Positions 8,326 to 17,125 of a stretch of 64,000 bases of DNA are shown one piece after another. The DNA is from Enterobacter asburiae (GTDB lineage: Bacteria; Pseudomonadota; Gammaproteobacteria; Enterobacterales; Enterobacteriaceae), in assembly GCF_024599655.1 (NCBI RefSeq), contig NZ_CP102247.1, positions 434,001 to 498,000 on the forward strand, in the 5' to 3' direction. Numbering within the stretch: the first letter of the stretch is position 1; each line of letters starts with the position of its first letter. A program made the translations under genes and the position numbers. The notes under the pieces were generated by a model, which had not been told where the DNA came from, did not search any database, and worked only from the letters and a program-made list of their open reading frames with translations.

Positions 8326-8553
8326 TTATCGGGATAAGGCTTCGACTTCTATTAACGCGAGGTCTTTCTTACGCAGCACCAGATTCACGCGGCGGGTTTC
8401 GATGTGAACCGGGTCACCTAGCGGCGCCACGCGCACGACCTGGAATGACGAGCCGGGCAGCATGCCCAGCGACAGCAGCTTTTGCCGATAGGCCGGGCTA
8501 ATTTCGCGGGTAAAACCGGTAATCTTCCATGCACTGTCTGGAGTGAATTGCAT
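8326..8553 (-). CDS. feoA: ferrous iron transport protein A
   Basis: A 75-residue SH3-like protein and the first gene of the feo operon. It is thought to contact the FeoB G-domain and help transport. The family sequence (SPAYRQKLLSLGMLPG, then RVAPLGDPVHIETRR) is intact. ATG at 8553 gives the E. coli length; a codon five residues upstream is possible but not the family start. A Fur box and an FNR-like site lie upstream. Confidence 0.95.
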   Translation of the reverse strand: MQFTPDSAWKITGFTREISPAYRQKLLSLGMLPGSSFQVVRVAPLGDPVHIETRRVNLVLRKKDLALIEVEALSR

Positions 8554-8595
8554 AACGCCTGATTCCACGAAAGGTTAAATTATCTACTATGGGAT

Positions 8596-8617
8596 GATAA
8601 TGAGAATAGTTTTTATC
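8596..8617 (-). promoter_or_regulatory. Fur box of the feo operon
   Basis: The plus strand reads GATAATGAGAATAG followed by a T-run and ATC, matching most of the 19-bp Fur consensus GATAATGATAATCATTATC. It lies 43-64 bases upstream of the feoA start, fitting iron repression. Confidence 0.7.
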
Positions 8618-8671
8618 AGCAATATTAAAACTGTGACGGAATGTTGTTTGCGGTATTAATTTACGGCCTGT

Positions 8672-8685
8672 TTGACCTTGCTCAA
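8672..8685 (-). promoter_or_regulatory. FNR-like site of the feo operon
   Basis: TTGAC-CTTG-CTCAA is a near match to the FNR palindrome TTGAT-N4-ATCAA. It lies about 125 bases before feoA. E. coli feo is FNR-activated, which fits. Confidence 0.5.
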
Positions 8686-8797
8686 TATTTGCTGAATTGC
8701 CTGGAAAATGAAAAGGGGAGTATTTGTTAACGGGGTGATAATTAGCGGTTTAAATATGGCTATGCAATCGGTTTCATATATTTCGATATGATTTTAT

Positions 8798-8893
8798 TCC
8801 CCTCACCCCGGCCCTCTCCCCATGGGGGCGAGGGAGAAAAGACCGCACTGTGCGATCCCCTCTCCCCTTTGGGGAGAGGGTTAGGGTGAGGGG
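8798..8893. repeat. inverted pair of CCCTCTCCC-type repeats (copies 3 and 4)
   Basis: Two units of about 36 bp face each other: 8798-8833 and 8857-8893, with about 23 bases between. Each has its own CCCTCTCCCC / GGGGAGAGGG hairpin and a CCCCTCACCC tail on the outside. The spacer contains AGACCGCACT. The arrangement resembles a BIME made from a different unit. Confidence 0.8.
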
Positions 8894-8904
8894 CATTGAC
8901 AACC

Positions 8905-11235
8905 TTAGCGTTTCTTACCCATCGCTGCCGCCAGCGCATCCATCATCGCGCTGTTGCCTGCAGGCTGAGCATCACGTCCGCGCGGTTTTGCCGCTTTCGC
9001 GGCCGGGCGCTGCTGCTCGCGACCACCGCCATTGCCGCCACGGCGCGCGTTGGTGTCGCCAGGCTGCTCATCCAGACGCATGGTCAGGGCGATACGCTTG
9101 CGCTGCAGATCCACTTCCAGCACTTTGACCTTCACGATGTCGCCTGCTTTGACCACGGTGTGCGGGTCTTCAACGAACTTGTCGGCGAGGGATGAGATAT
9201 GCACCAGACCGTCCTGATGCACGCCGATATCCACAAACGCGCCAAAGTTGGTCACGTTGGTCACCGCCCCTTCCAGCACCATGCCGGGCAGGAGGTCGTT
9301 CATGGTTTCCACGCCGTCGGCAAAGGTCGCGGTTTTGAACTCAGGACGCGGATCGCGGCCCGGCTTTTCCAGCTCTTTGATGATGTCGGTGACGGTTGGA
9401 ACACCAAATTTGTCGTCGGTGAAATCCACGGCTTTCAGGTTGCGCAGGGCGCTGTTGTCGCCCATCAGGTCTTTCAGTGCCTGCTGGGTGGCGGCCAGAA
9501 TGCGTTCCACCACTGGGTACGCTTCCGGGTGAACGGTAGAGGCATCCAGCGGGTTATCGCCGTGGTTGATGCGCAGGAAGCCCGCACACTGCTCAAAGGC
9601 TTTTGGCCCCAGACGGCTCACCTTCAGCAGCTGCTGACGGTTCTGGAACTGACCGTTTTCATCACGCCAGGCGACGATGTTCTGCGCCATCATGCGGGTT
9701 AAGCCCGCCACGCGGGTCAGCAGGGGGACGGAGGCGGTGTTCAGGTCAACGCCGACGGCGTTTACGCAGTCTTCCACCACCGCATCCAGCTTGCGCGCCA
9801 GCTGAGTCTGGCTCACGTCGTGCTGATACTGGCCCACGCCGATGGATTTCGGATCGATCTTCACCAGCTCCGCCAGCGGATCCTGCAGGCGGCGAGCGAT
9901 TGAAACCGCACCGCGCAGGGAAACGTCCAGGTCCGGGAACTCCTGGGCCGCCAGTTCGGAGGCGGAATAGACGGATGCCCCCGCTTCGCTGACGATCACT
10001 TTCTGTGCCGTCACTTTCGGGAACTGCTTCTGCACGTCGAGGTAGAAACGTTCGGTTTCGCGGGACGCCGTACCGTTGCCGATGGCAACCAGCTCCACGT
10101 TGTATTTTTCGCACAGCGCCGCCACCACGACGGCCGCTTTCGCTGCCTGGCCGGTGTGCGGATAAATGGTATCGGTCGCCACCAGCTTGCCGGTGCCGTC
10201 AACCACAGCGACCTTCACGCCGGTACGCAGACCCGGATCGAGGCCCATGGTCGCGCGCAGGCCGGCGGGGGCGGCCATCAGCAGGTCGTGCAGGTTACGG
10301 GCGAATACGTTAATCGCTTCGTCTTCGGCACGCTCGCGCACGGTGCCCATCAGCTCGGTTTCAAGGTGCATCAGCACCTTGATGCGCCAGGTCCAGCTCA
10401 CTACGCCTTTGCGCCAGCTGTCCGCCGGGGCGTTGTTCAGGCGCAGGCCGAGATGATCGATAATGATCTGCTCGCAGTGGCTCTCTTTCGGCGGCTCGTC
10501 AAACTGCGGGTCGGCGTTCAGGGAGAGCTGGAGCACGCCTTCGTTGCGGCCGCGGAACATTGCCAGCACGCGGTGTGAAGGGGCGGTAGAGATCGGTTCG
10601 TGGTGATCGAAGTAGTCGCGGAATTTCGCGCCTTCTTCCTCTTTACCCGCGACGACGGTAGAGACGATGTGGGCATTCTTCCACAGGTAATCACGCACCT
10701 TCGCGAGCAGGGCGGCGTCTTCGGCGAAGCGCTCCATCAGAATGTAGCGCGCGCCGTCGAGGGCGGCCTTGGTATCCGCTACGCCTTTGTCAGCGTCGAT
10801 AAATTTGGCGGCTTCGGTTTCCGGGTCGTGGGACGGTTCGTTCCACAGCAGGTCGGCCAGCGGCTCAAGGCCCGCTTCAATCGCAATCTGCCCGCGCGTG
10901 CGGCGCTTCGGTTTGTACGGCAGATAGAGATCTTCGAGTTCGGTTTTGCTCAGGGTACCGTTAATGGCGCTTTCCAGCTCGCTGGTCAGCTTGCCCTGTT
11001 CGCCGATGGATTTGAGGATCGCCTGACGACGTTCTTCCAGCTCGCGAAGATAGCCCAGACGGGTCTCCAGGTTACGCAGCTGCGTGTCGTCCAGACCGCC
11101 GGTGACTTCCTTACGATAGCGTGCAATAAACGGCACGGTGTTCCCTTCATCAAGCAGGCGAACGGCAGCTTCTACCTGTTCGGCTCTGGCCTGAATATCA
11201 CCCGCAATAATGCGGCAGAGCGAATCTTTCATCAT
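8905..11235 (-). CDS. yhgF: Tex-family RNA-binding transcription accessory protein YhgF
   Basis: A 776-residue Tex-family protein. The order of parts is an N-terminal helical domain, a YqgF/RNase H-like domain (GLDPGLRTGVKVAVVD near residue 330), helix-hairpin-helix repeats (LNTASVPLLTRVAGL), and an S1 RNA-binding domain (GAVTNVTNFGAFVDIGVHQDGLVH near residue 655). A Gly/Arg-rich tail follows and is slightly longer than in E. coli. The role is linked to transcription and to tolerance of mRNA stress; no enzyme activity is proven. It stands alone, divergent from nothing, with greB upstream on the same strand. Confidence 0.96.
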   Translation of the reverse strand: MMKDSLCRIIAGDIQARAEQVEAAVRLLDEGNTVPFIARYRKEVTGGLDDTQLRNLETRLGYLRELEERRQAILKSIGEQGKLTSELESAINGTLSKTELEDLYLPYKPKRRTRGQIAIEAGLEPLADLLWNEPSHDPETEAAKFIDADKGVADTKAALDGARYILMERFAEDAALLAKVRDYLWKNAHIVSTVVAGKEEEGAKFRDYFDHHEPISTAPSHRVLAMFRGRNEGVLQLSLNADPQFDEPPKESHCEQIIIDHLGLRLNNAPADSWRKGVVSWTWRIKVLMHLETELMGTVRERAEDEAINVFARNLHDLLMAAPAGLRATMGLDPGLRTGVKVAVVDGTGKLVATDTIYPHTGQAAKAAVVVAALCEKYNVELVAIGNGTASRETERFYLDVQKQFPKVTAQKVIVSEAGASVYSASELAAQEFPDLDVSLRGAVSIARRLQDPLAELVKIDPKSIGVGQYQHDVSQTQLARKLDAVVEDCVNAVGVDLNTASVPLLTRVAGLTRMMAQNIVAWRDENGQFQNRQQLLKVSRLGPKAFEQCAGFLRINHGDNPLDASTVHPEAYPVVERILAATQQALKDLMGDNSALRNLKAVDFTDDKFGVPTVTDIIKELEKPGRDPRPEFKTATFADGVETMNDLLPGMVLEGAVTNVTNFGAFVDIGVHQDGLVHISSLADKFVEDPHTVVKAGDIVKVKVLEVDLQRKRIALTMRLDEQPGDTNARRGGNGGGREQQRPAAKAAKPRGRDAQPAGNSAMMDALAAAMGKKR

Positions 11236-11322
11236 GGCTTTATCATCTGTTGAGTCGAAAAATCAGGGGATAGTTATACGGGCTGACACGGCAAAATGCC
11301 AGCCGGGGAGGGCGCTCTCGGA

Positions 11323-11796
11323 CTATTTTACGTAGACGATCTCATTGACGTACCAGCTGGCTTCACCGGCTGGGGTCTGAACGACGGCCAGATCGCCCAC
11401 TTCCTTTTTCAGCAGCGCGCGGGCCATCGGTGAGTCGATGGAGATGTAATCCTTACGACCAAAAATTTCATCGTAGCCGACAATGCGAAAACGCAGGGTG
11501 TCACCGTCGTCGTTTTCAATCTCGACCCAAGCGCCGAAGAACACTTTGCCCTCCTGCTGCGGGGAGTAATCGACAATTTTGAGATTCTCGAGGCACTTCG
11601 TCAGGTAGCGAACCCGGCGGTCAATTTCGCGCAGCCGCTTTTTATTGTACTGGTAGTCAGCGTTTTCGCTGCGATCGCCCAGGCTTGCCGCCCAGGTCAC
11701 CTTTTTGGTCACTTCAGGACGCTCTTCGCGCCAGAGGTAATCCATCTCTTTTTTGAGTTTCTCATACCCTTCGCGGGTGATCAGGGGCGTTTTCAT
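11323..11796 (-). CDS. greB: transcript cleavage factor GreB
   Basis: A 157-residue factor that enters the RNA polymerase secondary channel and stimulates cleavage of backtracked RNA. It has an N-terminal coiled coil containing the conserved LGDRSENADYQ (acidic tip Asp and Glu) and a C-terminal FKBP-like domain (GRKDYISIDSPMARALL). The start at 11796 gives MKTPLITREGYEKL, the family N-terminus; the frame is open 17 codons further up without a family match. It is divergent from ompR. Confidence 0.96.
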   Translation of the reverse strand: MKTPLITREGYEKLKKEMDYLWREERPEVTKKVTWAASLGDRSENADYQYNKKRLREIDRRVRYLTKCLENLKIVDYSPQQEGKVFFGAWVEIENDDGDTLRFRIVGYDEIFGRKDYISIDSPMARALLKKEVGDLAVVQTPAGEASWYVNEIVYVK

Positions 11797-12024
11797 GGTA
11801 AAGCCTTTGCTGCCGGTTTTCTGTCTTGCGCACAATACGTACCACACAGTGTAACAGACAGGATTAATAATGATTTATGTGATGAAATGAGCAGATAAGC
11901 TGCTGTTAAATATGCTTTGTAACAATTTCGACTAGAATTTATACCAGAATTAGCTGGTCGAATACGTGCACTTTTTTAGAATACGCTGTTACAAAGACTA
12001 TCCGAACCTTTGGGAGTACACACA

Positions 12025-12744
12025 ATGCAAGAGAACTACAAAATTCTGGTCGTGGATGACGACATGCGCCTGCGTGCGCTGCTGGAACGTTATCTGACCG
12101 AGCAGGGCTTCCAGGTTCGTAGCGTCGCGAACGCTGAGCAGATGGATCGTCTGCTGACCCGTGAATCTTTCCACCTGATGGTTCTCGACCTGATGCTGCC
12201 CGGCGAAGACGGGCTCTCTATTTGCCGCCGTCTGCGCAGCCAGAGCAACCCGATGCCGATCATCATGGTGACGGCGAAGGGTGAAGAAGTTGACCGTATC
12301 GTGGGCCTCGAAATCGGCGCGGACGACTATATTCCTAAACCGTTTAACCCGCGTGAACTGCTGGCGCGTATTCGCGCTGTTCTCCGCCGTCAGGCGAACG
12401 AACTGCCTGGCGCACCTTCGCAGGAAGAAGCCGTCATCGCCTTCGGCAAGTTCAAGCTGAACCTCGGCACGCGCGAGATGTTCCGTGAAGACGAGCCAAT
12501 GCCGCTCACCAGCGGCGAGTTTGCGGTACTGAAAGCGCTGGTCAGCCACCCGCGTGAACCGCTTTCCCGTGACAAGCTGATGAACCTGGCGCGCGGTCGC
12601 GAATACTCCGCAATGGAGCGCTCCATTGACGTGCAGATCTCTCGCCTGCGCCGCATGGTGGAAGAAGATCCTGCTCATCCTCGTTATATTCAGACCGTAT
12701 GGGGTCTGGGCTACGTGTTCGTCCCGGACGGCTCTAAAGCATGA
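12025..12744 (+). CDS. ompR: osmolarity response regulator OmpR
   Basis: A 239-residue OmpR/PhoB-type response regulator, practically identical to the E. coli protein. The receiver domain has the acidic pair DDD at 11-13, phospho-acceptor Asp55 (VLDLMLPGEDG) and Lys105 (PKPF). The C-terminal winged helix recognises DNA (SRDKLMNLARGREYSAMERSIDVQISRLRR). It controls ompF and ompC with its partner EnvZ. ATG at 12025 is used; an in-frame codon at 12010 would add five non-family residues. A 228-bp AT-rich promoter region separates it from greB. Confidence 0.99.
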   Translation: MQENYKILVVDDDMRLRALLERYLTEQGFQVRSVANAEQMDRLLTRESFHLMVLDLMLPGEDGLSICRRLRSQSNPMPIIMVTAKGEEVDRIVGLEIGADDYIPKPFNPRELLARIRAVLRRQANELPGAPSQEEAVIAFGKFKLNLGTREMFREDEPMPLTSGEFAVLKALVSHPREPLSRDKLMNLARGREYSAMERSIDVQISRLRRMVEEDPAHPRYIQTVWGLGYVFVPDGSKA

Positions 12745-14087
12745 GGCGAATGCGCTTCTCGCCGCGTAGCTCGTTTGCCCGCACCCTGTTGCTGATCGTC
12801 ACCCTGCTGTTCGTCAGCCTGGTGACGACCTATCTGGTGGTGCTGAACTTTGCGATCCTGCCGAGCCTCCAGCAGTTTAATAAGGTCCTGGCCTACGAAG
12901 TCCGTATGCTGATGACCGACAAACTGCAGCTGGAGGACGGCACGCAGCTCGTCGTTCCCCCGGCGTTTCGCCGTGAAATCTACCGTGAGCTGGGCATTTC
13001 GCTCTACTCCAACGAAGCGGCGGAAGACGCGGGCCTGCGCTGGGCGCAGCATTACGAATTCCTCAGCCAGCAGATGGCGCAGCAGCTGGGCGGCCCAACG
13101 GAAGTGCGCGTTGAGGTCAACAAAAGCTCGCCCGTCGTCTGGCTGAAAACCTGGCTGTCACCCAATATCTGGGTGCGCGTTCCGCTGACCGAAATCCATC
13201 AGGGCGACTTCTCGCCGCTGTTCCGCTACACCCTGGCGATTATGCTGCTGGCGATAGGCGGCGCGTGGCTATTTATCCGTATACAGAACCGACCGCTGGT
13301 CGACCTGGAGCACGCTGCGCTGCAGGTCGGTAAAGGGATTATTCCTCCTCCGCTGCGCGAGTATGGCGCCTCGGAAGTTCGTTCGGTGACGCGCGCGTTT
13401 AACCATATGGCGGCAGGCGTGAAGCAGCTGGCGGATGACCGTACGCTGCTGATGGCGGGCGTCAGCCATGACCTGCGCACGCCGCTAACGCGTATTCGCC
13501 TGGCGACGGAGATGATGGGGGAAGAGGACGGTTATCTCGCCGAGTCCATCAACAAGGACATCGAAGAGTGTAACGCCATCATCGAGCAGTTTATTGACTA
13601 CCTGCGCACCGGACAGGAGATGCCGATGGAGATGGCGGATCTGAACGCGGTGCTGGGCGAGGTGGTAGCGGCGGAAAGCGGCTACGAGCGCGAGATTGAT
13701 ACCGACCTGCAGGCGGGGGAGATCCAGGTACGCATGCACCCGCTCTCCATCAAACGTGCGGTCGCCAACATGGTGGTCAACGCGGCGCGGTACGGTAACG
13801 GCTGGATCAAAGTCAGCAGCGGGTCTGAACTCAACCGCGCCTGGTTCCAGGTGGAAGACGATGGTCCGGGTATCAAGCCCGAGCAGCGTAAGCATCTGTT
13901 CCAGCCGTTTGTGCGCGGCGACAGCGCGCGCAGCACCAGCGGTACGGGCTTAGGCCTGGCGATTGTGCAGCGTATTATCGATAACCACAACGGGCTGCTG
14001 GAGATTGGCACCAGCGAGCGGGGTGGATTGAGCATTCGCGCCTGGCTGCCGGTACCGGTGACGCGGGGGCAGGTGAAAGAGAGTTAA
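12741..14087 (+). CDS. envZ: osmosensor histidine kinase EnvZ
   Basis: A 448-residue inner-membrane sensor kinase. TM1 is at residues 15-45 and TM2 near 160-180, enclosing a periplasmic domain. HAMP follows, then the DHp domain with phospho-His243 (GVSHDLRTP), and a HATPase domain with N box (NMVVNAARYG), G1 (DDGPGI) and G2 (GTGLGLAIV). It phosphorylates and dephosphorylates OmpR. Its ATG overlaps the ompR stop by four bases (ATGA), so translation is coupled. The C-terminal tail is two residues shorter than in E. coli. Confidence 0.98.
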   Translation: MRRMRFSPRSSFARTLLLIVTLLFVSLVTTYLVVLNFAILPSLQQFNKVLAYEVRMLMTDKLQLEDGTQLVVPPAFRREIYRELGISLYSNEAAEDAGLRWAQHYEFLSQQMAQQLGGPTEVRVEVNKSSPVVWLKTWLSPNIWVRVPLTEIHQGDFSPLFRYTLAIMLLAIGGAWLFIRIQNRPLVDLEHAALQVGKGIIPPPLREYGASEVRSVTRAFNHMAAGVKQLADDRTLLMAGVSHDLRTPLTRIRLATEMMGEEDGYLAESINKDIEECNAIIEQFIDYLRTGQEMPMEMADLNAVLGEVVAAESGYEREIDTDLQAGEIQVRMHPLSIKRAVANMVVNAARYGNGWIKVSSGSELNRAWFQVEDDGPGIKPEQRKHLFQPFVRGDSARSTSGTGLGLAIVQRIIDNHNGLLEIGTSERGGLSIRAWLPVPVTRGQVKES

Positions 14088-14092
14088 AAAAA

Positions 14093-14110
14093 GGGTGGCA
14101 CTAGCCACCC
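14093..14110 (-). terminator. terminator hairpin after envZ, T-run on minus strand
   Basis: A 7-bp stem GGGTGGC / GCCACCC with a 4-base loop. The run of A on its left gives a T-run on the minus strand, so it would stop leftward read-through from pckA before it enters envZ. Confidence 0.6.
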
Positions 14111-14142
14111 CCCGACAAAATGTGGTCTCTGCGGCCTGATGC

Positions 14143-14176
14143 CCTCACCCCGGCCCTCTCCCACGGGGAGAGGGAG
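14143..14176. repeat. CCCTCTCCC-type palindromic repeat, copy 5
   Basis: A single unit with the CCCTCACCCCGG tail and the CCCTCTCCC / GGGGAGAGGG stem, between the two terminator hairpins of the convergent envZ and pckA genes. Confidence 0.8.
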
Positions 14177-14184
14177 AAAACATT

Positions 14185-14211
14185 AAAAAAGGCAACTTTC
14201 GTTGCCTTTTT
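14185..14211. terminator. bidirectional terminator envZ / pckA
   Basis: An 11-bp stem AAAAAGGCAAC / GTTGCCTTTTT with a 4-base loop, five bases before the pckA stop. A and T runs on the two sides allow termination from both directions. Confidence 0.8.
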
Positions 14212-14215
14212 ACTT

Positions 14216-15832
14216 TTACCTTGGTCCCGCGCTCACCAGCGCAGCACCCGCCGGGGTATCGGTATACTTCTCGAAGTTCTCAATAAACAGCTTCGCCAGC
14301 GATTCCGCCTTCTCGCGCCACTGCTCCGGAGAACCGTACGTGTTGCGCGGGTCGAGGATATGCGTATCCACACCCGGCAGCGACGTTGGGATCGCCAGGT
14401 CAAACATCGGCAGCGTGAAGGTTTCGGCGTCGTCCAGAGAACCATCCAGAATGGCGTCGATAATCGCGCGGGTATCTTTGATAGAGATACGTTTGCCGGT
14501 ACCGTTCCAGCCGGTGTTCACCAGGTAGGCCTGCGCGCCGGATGCCTGCATGCGTTTCACCAGCACTTCAGCGTACTGCGTCGGGTGCAGCGACAGGAAG
14601 GCCGCGCCGAAGCAGGCGGAGAAGGTTGGGGTTGGCTCCGTCACGCCGCGCTCGGTACCCGCCAGCTTGGCGGTAAAGCCGGAGAGGAAGTGGTACTGCG
14701 TCTGGCTGGCAGTCAGGCGAGACACCGGAGGCAGCACGCCGAACGCATCCGCCGTCAGGAAAATGACCTTCGTGGCATGACCTGCTTTTGACACCGGCTT
14801 CACGATATTGTCGATGTGGTAGATCGGGTAAGAGACGCGGGTGTTTTCCGTTTTCGACGCATCGTCGAAGTCGATGGAGCCGTCGGCACGCACGGTGACG
14901 TTTTCCAGCAGCGCATCGCGACGGATCGCGTGGAAGATATCCGGCTCGGCCTCTTCGGACAGGCGAATGGTCTTCGCGTAGCAGCCGCCTTCAAAGTTGA
15001 ACACGCCGTCGTCATCCCAGCCGTGTTCGTCATCGCCAATGAGACGACGTTTCGGATCGGTGGACAGGGTGGTTTTACCGGTGCCGGACAGGCCGAAGAA
15101 TACCGCCACGTCGCCTTTTTCACCGACGTTAGCCGAGCAGTGCATGGAGGCGATGCCCCGCAGCGGCAGCAGGTAGTTCATGACGGAGAACATCCCTTTC
15201 TTCATTTCGCCGCCGTACCAGGTTCCGCCGATCAGCTGGATACGTTCGGTCAGGTTGAAGGCAACAAAGTTTTCGGAGTTCAGACCCTGCTCTTTCCACT
15301 GTGGATTCGTGCATTTCGCACCGTTCATCACGATGAAGTCCGGGGTGAAATCCTGCAGCTCTTCGTCGGTTGGACGAATAAACATGTTTTTCACGAAATG
15401 CGCCTGCCAGGCCACTTCAGTGATAAAACGCACGGAGAGACGGGTATCAGCGTTAGCGCCGCAGAAAGCGTCGACAATAAACAGGCGCTTGCCGGAAAGT
15501 TGATGGGTGACGAGCCCTTTCAGGTGCTGCCAGGTTTCCGGGGAGAGCGGTTTGTTGTCGTTCTTCCCTTTGCCCTTGTCAGCCCACCACAGCGTATCGC
15601 GGGTGGTTTCGTCTCGGACGATATACTTATCTTTCGGCGAACGACCGGTAAAGATACCGGTATCGACGGCGATAGCACCAAGATTCGTCAACACACCACG
15701 CTCGTATCCTTCCAGTGCTGGATTGAGCTCTTCCTGATACAGCGTATCGTAGTCGGGGTTGTAGACGATTTCCTGGACGTCGTGAATACCATAAGCCTTG
15801 AGATCTTGCGGGGTTAAACCAGTAACACGCAT
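14216..15832 (-). CDS. pckA: phosphoenolpyruvate carboxykinase (ATP)
   Basis: A 538-residue gluconeogenic enzyme that turns oxaloacetate and ATP into phosphoenolpyruvate, ADP and CO2. The kinase-1a P-loop GLSGTGKTTLS and the kinase-2 region (IGDDEHGWDD) are intact, as are FEGGCYAK and the RIS-KDTR region near the C-terminus. E. coli Pck has 540 residues; here one residue is missing near the N-terminus and one at the C-terminus. A possible CRP site lies about 220 bases upstream, fitting its known catabolite control. Confidence 0.98.
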   Translation of the reverse strand: MRVTGLTPQDLKAYGIHDVQEIVYNPDYDTLYQEELNPALEGYERGVLTNLGAIAVDTGIFTGRSPKDKYIVRDETTRDTLWWADKGKGKNDNKPLSPETWQHLKGLVTHQLSGKRLFIVDAFCGANADTRLSVRFITEVAWQAHFVKNMFIRPTDEELQDFTPDFIVMNGAKCTNPQWKEQGLNSENFVAFNLTERIQLIGGTWYGGEMKKGMFSVMNYLLPLRGIASMHCSANVGEKGDVAVFFGLSGTGKTTLSTDPKRRLIGDDEHGWDDDGVFNFEGGCYAKTIRLSEEAEPDIFHAIRRDALLENVTVRADGSIDFDDASKTENTRVSYPIYHIDNIVKPVSKAGHATKVIFLTADAFGVLPPVSRLTASQTQYHFLSGFTAKLAGTERGVTEPTPTFSACFGAAFLSLHPTQYAEVLVKRMQASGAQAYLVNTGWNGTGKRISIKDTRAIIDAILDGSLDDAETFTLPMFDLAIPTSLPGVDTHILDPRNTYGSPEQWREKAESLAKLFIENFEKYTDTPAGAALVSAGPR

Positions 15833-15948
15833 ATCACTGCTCCTTAGCCAATATGTACTGCCTGAAATTGTAGGGTTTTTCTGAGGTTGTTAACCGCGAC
15901 GGGGCTCATAGATTTACGCATCTGGACAAAACCCTTACTAACGGAAAA

Positions 15949-15970
15949 CGCTGCGACTCCAGTCACAGCG
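15949..15970 (-). promoter_or_regulatory. imperfect palindrome in the pckA leader
   Basis: CGCTG-C-GACT-CC-AGTC-A-CAGCG pairs on both arms with one C/A mismatch. It lies 117-138 bases before the pckA start, close to where a transcript might begin. It could be an operator or an RNA hairpin; the function is unknown. Confidence 0.4.
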
Positions 15971-16053
15971 CAGGCGGATTATCGCAGGAATCACTTTTTT
16001 GTTGGGGAAAATGTTCCGAAAAGGTTAAAGAGTGGTGATTTTATCGGAAAGAA

Positions 16054-16069
16054 TGTGAATGTAATCGCA
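16054..16069 (-). promoter_or_regulatory. possible CRP site of pckA
   Basis: TGTGA-ATGTAA-TCGCA matches nine of the ten key CRP consensus bases with the right 6-base spacer. It is about 220 bases upstream of pckA. Confidence 0.6.
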
Positions 16070-16132
16070 TACACGTAAGAAAATTACGTAAGAGTTACAT
16101 TATGAAAACGATTCAGCTTGGGGGAGTTTTTT

Positions 16133-16215
16133 ACCCCTCATCCCAGCCCTCTCCCCAAAGGGGAGAGGGGGTTCAAGTTCCCTCTCCCCTTTGGGGAGAG
16201 GGTTAGGGTGAGGGG
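16133..16215. repeat. inverted pair of CCCTCTCCC-type repeats (copies 6 and 7)
   Basis: Two 36-bp units face each other: 16133-16168 and 16179-16215, with about ten bases between. The arms differ at about three positions. Each arm also forms its own CCCTCTCCCC / GGGGAGAGGG hairpin. It lies just after the hslO stop codon. Confidence 0.85.
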
Positions 16216-16223
16216 AAAGAAGT

Positions 16224-17102
16224 TTAGTGAACCTGCGGATCCGCCGGGGAGGCGTTATTGCGGATCTCAGCAATATCCATCGAATTGAACACGTAGTGCG
16301 TACCGCAGTAGTCACAGTGCATATCAATTTCGCCGTCTTCCGCCATGATGCTGTCGATCTCTTCATCCGGCAGGGTTTTCAGCGCGCCAGCGCAGCGCTC
16401 GCGGGAGCAGGTGCACTTAAATTCCACCGCCTGCGGGTCGTAAACCGTCACTTCTTCTTCGTGGTACAGACGCCACAGCACGTCGGTCGCTGACAGGTTG
16501 AACAGCTCTTCCGCTTTGATGGTTTCGGTCAGCGTCGCCAGGTGCTCGAAGTCATTGGTCTGTGCGTCCTGCGCAGGCAGAACCTGCAGCAGCATACCGC
16601 CGGCAGCAGGCTGACCGTCCACTTCACCGGTGCGGATGAAGAGACGCGTCGGCAGCTGTTCAGAACGCATGAAGTAATCTTCCAGGCAGGCTGCCAGAGT
16701 ATCGCCTTCCAGACCCACCACGCCCTGATAGCGCTCACCTTCCTCAGGGGAGATGGTGATCACCAGGTAGCCATTACCTACCAGCGTTTTGAGGTCCGCA
16801 TTTTCAGGCACGTCGCCCTGAACGCGCGCCACGCCGCGCATCTGCTGCTGGTTATTGCCGTTGATCACCGCCAGCGTCATCGGGCCGTCACCCTGCAGCT
16901 GCACGGTGATATCACCGGCAAACTTCAGCGTCGCCGTCAGCAGGCTGGTGGCAACCAGCAGTTCACCCAACAGGGTCTTCACCGGCAGCGGGTAGTTGTG
17001 GTTTTCCAGAATCTGTTTCCAGGTTTCGGATACGGTGACCAGCTCGCCGCGCACGGCGAATTGTTCAAACAGATAGCGGTGTAATTGGTCGTGTTGGGCC
17101 AT
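16224..17102 (-). CDS. hslO: redox-regulated chaperone Hsp33
   Basis: A 292-residue holdase that becomes active when oxidised. The C-terminal redox switch has the four zinc-binding cysteines in CTCSRERC (C-X-C) and CDYC (C-X2-C). Under oxidation zinc is lost and disulfides form, exposing the substrate site. An ATG two codons upstream (17108) is possible; the start at 17102 matches the E. coli length. It follows hslR with about 24 bases between, in the yrfG-hslR-hslO operon. Confidence 0.96.
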   Translation of the reverse strand: MAQHDQLHRYLFEQFAVRGELVTVSETWKQILENHNYPLPVKTLLGELLVATSLLTATLKFAGDITVQLQGDGPMTLAVINGNNQQQMRGVARVQGDVPENADLKTLVGNGYLVITISPEEGERYQGVVGLEGDTLAACLEDYFMRSEQLPTRLFIRTGEVDGQPAAGGMLLQVLPAQDAQTNDFEHLATLTETIKAEELFNLSATDVLWRLYHEEEVTVYDPQAVEFKCTCSRERCAGALKTLPDEEIDSIMAEDGEIDMHCDYCGTHYVFNSMDIAEIRNNASPADPQVH

Positions 17103-17125
17103 TTTCATCTCTCGTGCGGGTGAGG

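Larger units (their letters stand above)
8554..8904. other. feo promoter region and paired repeat (351 bp, non-coding)
   Basis: The side next to feoA holds the Fur box and the FNR-like site. The side next to the yhgF stop holds an inverted pair of the CCCTCTCCC repeat. The part between (8690-8790) is AT-rich and shows no gene. Confidence 0.8.
15833..16223. other. pckA upstream region (391 bp, non-coding)
   Basis: Contains a near-perfect short palindrome (15949-15970), a possible CRP site (16054-16069), a Cra-like inverted repeat TGAAAACGATTCA (16103-16115, one base longer than consensus), and an inverted pair of CCCTCTCCC repeats next to the hslO stop. No gene is seen. Confidence 0.75.

Noticed and set aside
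8798..8893. CRISPR-like look of the repeated CCCTCTCCCC blocks.
   Set aside because: Only two units in inverted orientation with a single spacer, and no cas genes near. It fits a REP/BIME-type repeat.
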